Shown one piece after another: positions 25,466-36,302 of a DNA stretch of 64,000 nt (within the stretch, counting starts at the first letter, position 1; every line of letters starts with the position of its first letter). A model generated the notes under the pieces. The model was not told where the DNA came from and searched no databases. It saw only the letters and a program-made list of their open reading frames with translations. The stretch covers positions 930,001-994,000 of the forward strand of contig JALUTQ010000046.1 of NCBI GenBank assembly GCA_032718865.1, in the 5' to 3' direction. Position numbers and translations under genes: made by a program. Origin of the DNA: Tilletia caries (lineage: Eukaryota; Basidiomycota; Exobasidiomycetes; Tilletiales; Tilletiaceae).

Positions 25466-26079
25466 ATGACAGTGCTGACCGAACGCTATCATTCCTTTAC
25501 GTCCCCCTTCCCACAACGACCATTCCCTCTCTCGCATTGTCGGCTCAGACCCAGGCCGAAACAGCCGATCACGGCCAAGAAGCTCGAGTCAAAACTCAGC
25601 TTCATCTGCGGCTTGTGCGGCTGTCACCAGCTGACCCTCGCTTCGACTGCCAAGAGGCACCTCAAAATGTGCAGGGCCAAGCACGACAACGACGACGACG
25701 AAGGCGATCGACCAGTTCACCAGCGCCAAGGCGAGATTACGAACAGCTGCGCCCCACAAACCAGCGGCAGCAACAACACGCTGACGGCCAGCAACACCTC
25801 TTCCACGACGACGACCAACCGACCGACATACAGCAACGTATTGATGATCTTCATTCTTCTTGACCTGGATGGGTTGAGACCTTGGCATGGATTTGCGCTT
25901 TCCACTTTCCACCGTGAGTTCACCTCCCTCCCCTGCGCCCTTTATCACTGACACTTCTGCCTTCAGCACCAAGCTCTTTGTTCCCATCTTTGCTCACGCA
26001 GGTGTCATCCATTGAGCGGATCACTCGGGCTCTTTCTACGACTTCCCTTCATGATCATCCAATCGACCATCAGGCATGA
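25466..26079 (+). CDS. Doubtful small protein with one C2H2-like motif
   Basis: Two exons, 25466-25913 and 25967-26079, splice in frame through a good GTGAGT/TTCAG intron to give 186 residues. A possible zinc-finger-like stretch is CGLCGCHQLTL...KRHLKMC at about 46-66, followed by an acidic DNDDDEGD and a Thr/Ser/Asn-rich run. Another frame (about 25540-25863) is Gln/Arg-rich and equally open, and a further acceptor at about 26001 would change the end. No family is recognised. The stretch could instead be a long non-coding transcript or a decayed gene. Confidence 0.25.
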
Positions 26080-26650
26080 CTTCGAGGCAACCCGGCTCTT
26101 ACAGGTTCTGAAGGACGACAGGTTTGCATTGTGGTGAGAATCTCCCCCCTCCTTCCCCTTCAGAGTCGTCTAGAGTCCGAACGGAGCTGACCGAAGACAT
26201 ACTGCGAGATGGTCGTTTCGTGGATCAACCCTTCCGGAATCTGGACCGTCTGCCACACCTCAGCATAGAGGCGCTCTGTCTGTGAGTACGTATCACTGCC
26301 ACCGCGGGGACGAGAGTGGCAGCTCGTTCCCTCGCATCGTATCCTCCCCCTGTTCGACAGGGCTCGGCTCGGAGGATCAACTGAAGCATTGGCACCTTTG
26401 GCAAAGGTCCCGAATTTTTCTACACCCATAGGGTTCTTGCAGTGTTCTTCACTGTAGGTCCCTTGTTCCTTCCGCGCGCGCAATCACAAATTTCTCTTGT
26501 CTAACCACAACTTCGCGTGATTTCTTAAGTCTGATCTCGATAGCTTCCCTGTTCCGAGCTCAGTGCGTTAAGCCGTAATATCAGCCGCAATGCAGAGGCA
26601 GAGGCCAATCCCAGATCTGTAGGCAATGCATCTTTTTTGGACACCTTCTT
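26080..26650. other. Unresolved intergenic stretch
   Basis: Protein-like frames exist on both strands (minus 26483-26160 and plus 26180-26280) but none has a complete gene structure. It separates the weak plus gene from the 3' end of NPR2. Confidence 0.35.
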
Positions 26651-29564
26651 CTACCGCAAGAAAATCTGCACGTCGCCCATATGTCCACACGTCCTAGCCG
26701 CAGTGTATACAGCGCTCCAATCCGGTCCGGGGACGGGCGAAGGCGACCGCGGTCTAGCGTTCGCAGGTAGCCTCTCCCCCGTTACCCGATCGTACGCTCC
26801 CTTATCCGTCCCCGCCCCCGCCCCCGACCCCGTCGCTGCCCCCGCCTCAGGAGGTGCCCACATGCCTTCGCTGACGCTATTGCGGGCTTGGGGGTACTGA
26901 AAGCCGCTCATATGAGCTCCAAAGGAAGAGACAGATCCCCATCCTGCGTCGCTGGGGTGTCTCGTTCTGTGGCCTTGTGAGCTGCCTTGTCGATGATGAG
27001 CAGAGGCTCCGCTCTGTCGGCGGGCGTAGGGGTCTGAATCGGTGCTTGAGCCCCAGGCGCTGTAGCCGCCTCGTCGGCTGCCGTCGGTGCTGATACCGAG
27101 CGTGGATCCTGGAGCTGGATTCGCTCCCCATCCCCAGACTTGTCCCTGGCCCTGGCTCGGTCCCTGTCCCGGTCCATGTCCATGTCCGCCGTACGATGCT
27201 TGACTACCGCTCCCACCTCCGACAGAGTATCGACTGGTACCTGACCCAAACCTACCGCCGCCGGTGGGCAAGCTCCTCCCCTGCGCCTGTGCAGCCTCCT
27301 CCTCCGCTCGCGCCCTCATCTCAGCCACAGCCGCGCTCGACCTCTGCTCCTCCATCTCCTCCGCAAGTTTCTGCTCTCCATACCCAATGGTGAGCAACAT
27401 CCGTTCGAGCTGGAGCCAACTCAGTCCGAAGCGGACGCAGAGCTCGTCGTCACAGTGTGTTCCCTCGATGAGCATTTCTTCGAGGCCGGGTAGGGCGGGC
27501 GATAGGCCTGCGGTGCGGAGATCGATCGTGGGTGAATGCTTGGTCGTGAGGGGGAGTGGGTACGCTGCCGCGGCCGAGGAAGGGGGTGTATAGATTGGGA
27601 ACCGATGGACCCGTCTCACAAAGCCCTTGATGACCCCAAAGGTCACAAATCTCCTCACGTCCACATTCAACTTGTCCACTGCCAGGTCTTCCATCCACTG
27701 CGACACCGTCAGACCCGGTCTCAGCGCCGAGGCGTATAGCTTGAGCAGGTCGGAGTATGGTAGGCGGGGTTTGCCGGGTCGGATAACGTAGTCGGCGCAT
27801 TCGCGTTGAATGGAGTCGAGCGTGGCCACAGAGGCGATGAGAGGTCGTAAGGTGTAGACGTTGGAGAATTGGAAGAGGTCGATCATTATGATGCATTCAT
27901 AGTAGCTGGAGGAAGGAGCAAGGGCCTGTCAGTAAAAGAATCTGAAGTTTGCGGTCTCGCGGAAACTCACAGTAGATGCTCCATACACTGCCGGGTCAGA
28001 GCAAGATCGGCATCCGCAAGCTCCGCAATCCTTTTCACGTGATTCACTCCATTGATGAAGGGGAAGATCTGTTTGAACAAGCAAAAGTCTCGGATCAGTC
28101 TCTAGTCTTCGGCTTCGAGCCTACCTGGGTCGAGGAACGCACCTTCTTCATCGTCAAGTCCCAGTTGTCATCGACCCGGCTCCGGAGATCGAGCAAGGCG
28201 ACGGGTACGTCCCAGTCATTCGCTGCGGGCGGATTTGGATAGGTAGGGAAGAGCTTGATGTTGATTGCATCCCTCACAGTGCGCCCCAACCCGTGCGGAA
28301 GTTCCTTTTCCCACTCTTCCAGCTTGGCGTCGGCCTCCTGTTGTGGTGAGAGGGGAGTCGCAGAGACATTGGCGGTGGAAGTGTCAGGGGTGAGGTATCC
28401 TGTGCTCCTGGTGCCAGGCGTGCCGGGGGTGAATGAGACCGAGGTCGCCCGTTTGATACCGTCTATAGTGCGTCCTCGTCTTCGACCGCGTATGGTGGAG
28501 ATTCGACTAGGAGACGGGGACGACGCGGTTGGGTTGCTGGGGAAAAAGGGAGTTGATTGTGTAAAGGGTGTGTTGTTGGCCGTGGGTTGGTTGGTGACAA
28601 TCGTGTTGTTCGCCGACCTCGGTATAAAGAGGTCTACGCCTTGTGCGGCGCCCGCAGTAGGTGTACCCGCCGCCTCCGTTGCAGCAGTATTTCTTGGGAC
28701 GTAGCTTGTATGAGGCGCGACAGGCAACGGCACAAAGCTCTCACAGTACGAGTTCAGATCCTGATAAAGCTGCTCGATAATGCCGTAGATTCGATTCCGA
28801 CTCTTCTCGTTGCTGAGGAAGCAGCTCGATTGTTCGAGCCCGGTCAGTATACGCGCAATCTTGCGTATGACGGGCTCGTAGGGTCTGGTATCGGCTGAGG
28901 CGTCGAAGACGAAACACATGTTGAAGCGGAAGTCGTTTCGGTCATATCGGCTTTCGTCGGAGAGGAACACCGGGAAACCCAAGATTTTGTAGTTTCGGGT
29001 GGGACGAGGGGGCGGACTGTCGTCTACTGTCGGGTCCTGATTTGCTTCGGAGGCTTGTTCGAGGTGAACGTCGTCTTCTTCAATGTCGGAGGCTGTTGTG
29101 TAGCGGGAGACCGAGTCTGAGCGTACTTTTGATGTGCTGGATCGATTCGAGGAGGAGAAGGAGGAGCGTATGATTTTGCTACCGCCACTGTTATTATTGT
29201 TCTGGTTCTGTTGCTGGCGTGCTGATTGCGCGTTGGAAGACCGTCCGCGGATGTTGCACGCTACGAGTCGCCCGCAGAGCTGTTTCTTTGGAATGATGTA
29301 GTCTTTGATGGGCCCAAAGTCAAAGAGAGGCTCGTTTGAGTGCGTGTCTTTTTTGGGAGTCCTTCTTCTCCGAGATGGAGCCGGGGGTGACGGAGGGAGT
29401 GCCGAAGGCGGAGGATGGTCTTGTGTGATGGACTGTTCCGGCATCTGGAAGAGGATCTGGGGCCCGTGGGTTGGGTGGAAGACGGCGAAGAAGATGCACT
29501 GGATGTCGAGGAAGGCATTGGACTCGACATCGAATGCGCCGCCGAGTAGACCAGGAGCAGACAT
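26651..29564 (-). CDS. NPR2: Nitrogen permease regulator 2 (GATOR1/SEACIT subunit)
   Basis: Exons 29564-28143, 28068-27971 and 27905-26651 give 924 residues, about twice human NPRL2. Npr2 with Npr3 and Iml1 forms GATOR1, the GAP complex at the vacuole that restrains TORC1 when amino acids are low. Recognisable pieces are FLDIQCIFFAVFHPTHGPQI near residue 19, KILGFPVFLSDESRYDRNDF, FNMCFVFDASADTRPYEPVI, WDVPVALLD, then across the two introns DLTMKK-IFPFINGVNHVKRIAELAD and LLYYECIIMIDLFQFSNVY. A winged-helix-like part follows (LIEGTHCDDELCVRFGLSWLQLERML). Length is gained from Ser/Pro/Asn-rich inserts in the N-terminal half and a Gly/Ser/Gln-rich tail of about 190 residues. Donor GTGCGT at 28142 is chosen over a later GTAGGC because it restores the family sequence. 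It is divergent from the GAS2-domain gene. Confidence 0.92.
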
Positions 29565-30223
29565 CGTGTCGGAAAGTCACAATATGTATATCAGTTGCAA
29601 CAGTTCGAAGTCATCCCATCCTCGACCTCGTCCTCATCGACATCGAGGGCATGGTCGAGGACCATGGCGGTATCGGGGAAAGGCTCCGAGGTTGCGCAAC
29701 GATCTTATCCCACGTGGTTCTTCCATTCGCGACACAGTGTTGCGAGTCTTAGGTCGGAGCCCAACGGCCACCGGGCACTGGGCACTACCACATGCGGCAG
29801 TCCAAGATGCACATCTTGACAGTCGACCTCATTCAGCACATTCAGTGAGTCAGTAAGGCTGCCGTCAACTCACTCAAGGCGGCGAAGGAGCTCAGCAGTA
29901 CGGGCGGCACAGTCGCACTCCTCATCAGCAAAAAAAAAAATATCGCACGCCCGCAGCGACATTCCTCAGCGACCTTTCATCACGCGCGCCCCGCCTTCGA
30001 AGGGCTCGAGGCAGACCATCTTGCGCTGCGTCTTGGACATCGATCCCTGCAAACATCGGCTCCGTCGAACAGCGTGATTCGCGAGAGCGCGCGCCATCTA
30101 CTTTACTTTCCATCCGCGCCGTCTCCCAACGTCAACTGAGCGGCGCTCTCGCACGGCCCAAGCGGTCGGGTGGAGAACCAGCCAAGTTACATACTTTGTC
30201 GGCAGTAACACGCGGCCGCACCG
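29565..30223. promoter_or_regulatory. Divergent promoter between NPR2 and GAS2-domain gene
   Basis: A 659-base head-to-head spacer with no gene of its own. It includes an A-run near 29930-29941 and must carry both promoters. Confidence 0.45.
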
Positions 30224-33200
30224 ATGGACGAGGCCCATCTACAAGCGGATCCATCTCAGAAGCAGATTGCAAGCGTGACTGCCGATATCCTCGTCGCAGT
30301 CCAAGGTCTTCTCCACGAGGTCCGGTATTCTGCGGCCTCCTCGATGGACTCTCAGGTCACACTCAGGACGGAGAGCGAGGGCAGCACGTCTTCGAAAGAT
30401 ATGTCCGAAGCACCCCCAATCAATGTGGAGCTAGGGGGTCAGGACGAGGCGGTCGGGTCAGCGGCAGGGGACAACAACGGAGACGTCTCTGCCCCAGTGC
30501 CCGACAACGATGAGGGAGATACCAGCACTGGAAGTGTCGACAAAAAGCAGTCTTTCAGTACGGACGAGCTGGTGGAACTCAGGCAATTCAACGAGAAGAA
30601 GGTAAGATCCGATACTCATGCAATGGGGTCTTCTTGCTGCCGGAACTGATGCATGATCCATCTTCATCTCACAGGAACAAATAGAGGAACAGTACAAGGT
30701 GAGCCAGTGCCTCCTCCGCTTCTACCTCCCTAGCTCAGATACTGATAAGCACTCCATTTCCGCTACGAACAGCTCCTGCAATCGCGGCCCATGCCAGAAA
30801 CCTTCTCTACACTGCAGCCGATGAGGTCAGAAGCCATAGTAGATGCGACCTTCGCTGAATTTCCTGCGCGGAAGGAACAGCTACAGGCCTGGGTTGCAGA
30901 GCACGAGCGCATCGAAACCGACGCTGTCGCTTTCAACGTCGCTGACATGAACAAACTACGCACCCTTGCCAAAGGTAGGCCAAATGAAACCTACACCAGG
31001 CAGCTGCGTCTCGATCAAGCACTGACCCTTTGTTGTTCTACGGGTGTTTCAGCTGCGGTCGGGCGGCACATGTCCCCGCAAGACACAGATATCATAGAGT
31101 TGACCGTGGAGACGCTTGTGGTCCTCGACAGGCTCCTGGCCCTCCTCAACGAGCGCAGGAGACAACTCGACTTACTCGCAGCGAGGATGGACTGGGAAGA
31201 GCGAAGGGCGGCATGCTGGAAGGCCTTCCACCCGCTCATGAACGACATCGATCTCTTCGTGGAGGTGCGAGCGCGATGGACTGCGGCCGCATATTCGCGT
31301 TCTGCAGAAGCATCGGGGAACGATCCGGCGGCACCTTCCCTCATCTCACCTGGGCCGTCAACTGAGGACTTGCTGAACGAGCATCAATCCGCGGCCGTTT
31401 CTGACCCGACCCTACCGGGGCCGTCCGAAGGGGAACAAGTCCGATTTCTTGAGGCTCTCAACGCGGAGCTCAATGCGCTCTCTTCGCGTGTGCGGAAAAT
31501 AGTCACCAGGCTCGTCCCAGCCGCAGCAGAAGCACTCGATGGCCTCATCGACCAGTGCCAGGTGCCTGAACCTTACCTGGTGGAGCAGGAAAAGCTGGAG
31601 AATATGGCTTTGGACATCACAGCTCGAGCGGTGTTCGTCACGTCCCTCGCTGCGCAGTGGCGCAAAGCGAACGAACTCTACTTGGCTACCAACTCACTGC
31701 ATGAGGAGGCCAAGGACCTCGTGGCAGACTCGGAGACCATTCGAATGCAGGTTCCAACCCGAGCTCTTTACGACAAGATGGCCAAGAGCTCTGCTGCGAT
31801 GACCGCCAAGTTGGAACAGCTGGCCGGACCCTCTGCGCCGAAATTTGTTAACAATCCTTCGCAGTCCGCTCATTCACTCGCCTTTTCCAGCGCAAATCAG
31901 TTGCCCACTCCGCTCCATGATGTATGGCCTGATCAGGCCCACCAAAACTCGCTCGTTGCCACCCATCTCAATCACGATCTGGCGACTGCGGCGAAACGGA
32001 CGCGTCAAGCGGCGATGGTAGTCCAGACGTACAGCCTCGGGCTCGCTGCTGCGGAGCGGGCCGAAGTGCTCAAGCAGCAACTTCAGCACACGATGCAAAC
32101 ATGCGAACAGCTCCGATCTCTTGCAGTTGAAGGCTTCAACCCCGGACCTGGAACGAGCGCTTCCAATAATGCAGACGCTGGAACCCGACCGGATCTCAGC
32201 TCCGCCGACTGTCTGTTGCCATCGCGTCACTCTCTTTACGTGAGGCGGTTGCCGGAAGAACAGCAGAAGGCGACCAGAATCACGACTGATGCGAATGAGC
32301 TGGTCCAGGAGCTCGAGAGCTGTTTGGCCACCTGCGCCCGCCACGGCTTGTCGCACGCTAGCATCAAGCAGACTGGAGAATTAGCGATGGCGAGCTACCG
32401 AAGCGCATCAGAAAAAGCCGCCGAAGCATTGCTTGAAGGATCAGAACTCGTTGCTCTGTTACAACAGGGGCGAACCATCAACTCAAGTACTGCGCGACTA
32501 CAGACGAATGCCGGACAGCTGCGTGGTGAATTGGACATTGCGGCGCGAAGCGCTGCCTTCTCGCCGAAGGGCAAAGGATGGGACGTCACCGTGGCGCCTC
32601 GATTTACATCTGCGGAAGCGAAGGAACGGTTACAACAGTGCACAAAGGAGTTGGAGCAGGTGAATGCACAGGCGAGCGCTTTTGACGCTATGCCAAGGTC
32701 CAAAATGGCAACCGGGCTTCGCGAAAAGCTCGACAGTGATCGGTCCAAGATGGCGAAGCAAGTGGATGAGCTCCGCGCGCTGGTGACTTGGTACACTTCG
32801 TTGTGTCAGCAGGAAGCCGGCGTGCGATCCTTGAATCGGCAGATGGGCTCGCTGCGAAAGCAAGCTGCCGAGATCAAGGATCGCTCTTTGTCCAATCGCT
32901 CGGGGCCGCCCGATCTTCCTGCCCTGCAGAGCGCCAAAGCCGACTTCGACCAGACGGTGCAGAAGTTTGAACGGAAAGCTGCGACTGGCACTGTTTTCAC
33001 TGGCGATCCACCGGAGAGGACGGAGGAGGACGTGGAAGAGGTTGTCACTCCTTTGGTCTTTGCACGCCACGCTCGCGGCGCCAGTCTCGACACCGCCAGC
33101 AAATCTCCGCTAATATCGCACGATGAAGAGGTTCGCGAGTGTGTCAACGGCTGGTGTACGGACGCGAAAGCCTTGCAAGAACAGATAGCCTCCGCGATCG

Positions 33201-36022
33201 CTTCGGTTAAACAGGAAGCTGCTCGCATCAAGCCCATTGCCGAAGCATCAAACAAACGGAACATGAGGTTCGATGCTGCGGTCAATGCAGCTCTCGAGGC
33301 CGTGCAGGAACTCTCGGAGGAAGTCGACAAACGAAGCTCGGAGTTCAACGAGCTGATGAGCACCTCTGGCTCCTTTGGAGACTTGCGGGTGTGTCGAGAT
33401 GAGAGTCGGGAGGCCCTGATGACGAAGGAGAAGGCGCTTGGGGCTCGGATGGATGCTCTGCGGGAGTGTCAGCGCGAGATGATATCGTCGCTTTACAGCA
33501 CGGGCAAGCCGGTCATGGGAGACAGTGACGCGACGAGCACGGCCTCTGCAATGAAAGTCAGAAACACCGCGGCGTCGACACTCAAGAAGATGCGGCAGAC
33601 GTTGGCTACTTTCGAGAACCAAATCATTCATTCAAGCGCTGCACGACGCACCGCCTCAAGTTCGTCCAGCAAGACCGAGGTGGCTGCAGATGAATCTATC
33701 GGTGACGTCAGCCAGGACGTGTTTGGGCCGCGGCAGCCGACAGTTCTGGCCCGACTCCCAAGCATTATTCCTGTGGTCGACTACGATGAGCTCGTCCAGA
33801 CACTGCGGAACGACCAGCTAGATGCTCAGACGGTAGAAGATGGCCAGCCGCAGCTCGAAGCGCTTCTCGACCTCCCGGAACCAAGCCAAGATCGAAGCAT
33901 TCAAACTTGGTGGACGACCATTCGTTCTGACCTGAACGAACATCTGCAGTCGTCTCGCAATTCCTCAGGAGCTCGCCGTCTTGCCTCCGCGGTGAAAAAG
34001 CGTGAGCGCAGCGTCATGCGACATCATCAGCTCATGCAGTTCCGCTCGAAAGCGACGGAGCTGGAACAGATGTCCAGCTCGCTGCTCAACATGCTCGACT
34101 TCAATGGCGGGCGCTCGACCAGCAGCTCTATGGAGAATCTTTCGGCGCGCTCTTCCCGCGCTGCTTCACCTTACCTTACCGGTCTTGACCAGATAGAGTC
34201 ACTGCAACGGCGTCTGAGACAGTCGGTCGAACAGCTTGCCGCTGTTGCTGAGCCTACGACGGGCGACCGACGTGTCGTACGAAGGTTGCAACAGCTTACT
34301 CAGGCTGCAAAGGACATCTTGGCGGACGCAAAAGACTTCGGTCAAACGCCGACGGTGCCCAGTGCCGGTGTGCTCAATGCTTTGGAAGATATGGACGATA
34401 CCGAGTCTGTCGCTTCGACGCTCTCTTCGGGTCCTTCGTCGCTGGCGTCCGTTCAAGAAGAGGAACAGTCCGTTCCCGCGCCTGCGCCGGTCAAGAAGCA
34501 ACCGAAGGCAACCCCGACACACGCTCGTCGGCCTTCTAACCTCGTCGCGAACGGGATGCCATCGACGCCGGTCAATCCCCCAGCACGACGAACTGTCTCA
34601 GATCAGACGCCGGGGTCAAGCAAGTTGCCCAGCCGGTTGAGGCGTCTGAAGAGCAGTATAGTCCAGCCTTCGACACCCAGACTTAGTACGCCGAAGGTCC
34701 AACCTTCGCCTAGAGTCGGACCTAGCAAGCTGCCTGTACGGACTCCGTCCAGTGAGTACAAGCGGAAGGCTTTCGAAACTCCCGGGACAACATCTGCGAC
34801 TACTCCTGCGACAACCCCTGCGACAGCTCCTGTGGCTCGATACCGAGCCAATCCAAAGAGCAAACTCGACGTTGCTGTGGGAAAGATCGTCAATCACTTG
34901 CCGGTACGTAGCCTTGACAGTCTCTTGATTTTGCTGTTGCCCACCACTGACTCTAACTTTTTTTCGTTCCTCAGTTGCCGGTTAAGATTTCGCATGCTTC
35001 CGCTGGGCCGGACGGAAGGAAGCAAGATGCCTACAAGGATGAAAGCGGAAGATACTGGATTGGAGATCCTGAACCGAAGTTGTGCTTCTGTCGCATTCTT
35101 CGGTCACGCACTGTGATGGTGCGCGTTGGTGGAGGCTGGCAAGAGTTATCCAGGTGTGTATCATGCTGAACAAAGAACTTGAAGCAATTGTCACTGACAG
35201 CTCGGATTTTTGCTATCACAGCTACGTCATGCAGCATTATTCACATCTTACCGCGGCCAGTGTTGCGTTCCCAATCAGTCCAGGCCTTAAACGTAGTCCC
35301 CCGGGAGTGTCTCCGCGGTCAGTCCGCCTCAACACCACCGAACTGCCTTGGATCAGCTCGCCGACTCTCACCAGATCCGCGACCCTGGAGGTGCCTCCGG
35401 TCGTGCTCACACCTGCTGACGAGGACCGGAAACCTCGTTATAGCTCGGTAGATTCGGATATGATTGGCACACTTCGGCCCCTTGGCGTAATGGCCTCCCG
35501 AGCATCGACCCCTGCTCTCTCGGTCTCACGCTCCACGTCTCCCGGAGTGTCCCCAGCATCCTCAACACCGGCCATCTTTGACGCCCCTGGCGCCATGCAG
35601 CCCCAGCGACTGCGCAGAGTTCGAGGTAACTATTCGCGTCAGTCGCTTGACACTAATGTCCTCATGCCTCGGCATAGCGGGGATCATTCTGTCTCGACGA
35701 TCCGGCGGTCACCTTCCCCGAACACGCTCAATCAGACGGCCTCCCCTGGCATGTCGGGGACGGCGTCGCCTGGCTCAAGGTCACCGCTTTTTATCCGAAA
35801 GGGAAGCCTGGGACCTACTATCACGCCACAGCGACCTATGTTCGATGTAGGAACGTCGAGCCCAGAAGGCATGTGAGTATTTCTCCCTTGCCACTCTCCC
35901 GACTGCCGCATGTGCGCTTTTGCTGACATCGACTTGCACATGTTCACAGCCTACCCCTCTTCATCCGCAAGGAGAAGTCCCTAACACCCTTCCGATCTGT
36001 CAGCGGCAGCAGCAGAACATAA
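30224..36022 (+). CDS. Large coiled-coil protein with GAS2 (GAR) microtubule-binding domain
   Basis: Exons 30224-30601, 30675-30698 (24-base microexon), 30773-30974, 31053-34903, 34975-35153, 35222-35872 and 35950-36022 give 1785 residues. The long middle (about 130-1290) is mostly alpha-helical and rich in Glu, Lys, Gln and Ala, with coiled-coil or spectrin-like character. A GAS2 domain at about 1486-1560 is recognised from YWIGDPEPKLCFCRILRSRT and VMVRVGGGWQELSSYV. Before it lies a basic Ser/Thr/Pro-rich region with two SKLP motifs (about 1390 and 1425) in basic context, resembling SxIP-type EB1-binding sites. The tail is rich in SP and TP. The layout suggests a microtubule plus-end or cross-linking protein of the spectraplakin/GAS2-like or fungal Kar9-like kind; no calponin-homology domain is seen. 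The intron at 30975-31052 is a multiple of three without a stop, so its boundaries rest on splice consensus. Confidence 0.82.
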
Positions 36023-36302
36023 CGCACAACTTGTACCCCATTCAATGCTTCACGACCTCTCACGTCTCACGCATCTCATTCACGACATCCCCTCGCGCAT
36101 CTCTCAGCACGGCATGTATCATAATAGGGGACCTTTCACATGACTTCGTCTTCCTTGTCAAAGCCATTGCTTAATCGAACACAGCGGGAATCTGAGCCTT
36201 GCCTCGGAAGCCCCGACGTTGCAAACAGAAAAAACCTTGAGTGCTCGAAGGCTTGACGCCTTGAATTTCGAAGACGCGCTGCACTTGCGATCAGGATACA
36301 TG

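Noticed and set aside
26160..26483. 107-codon minus-strand frame with a protein-like end (QLRSDSRRL)
   Set aside because: No upstream exon or start can be joined convincingly, and a plus-strand frame there is equally open; kept only as part of an unresolved-region finding.
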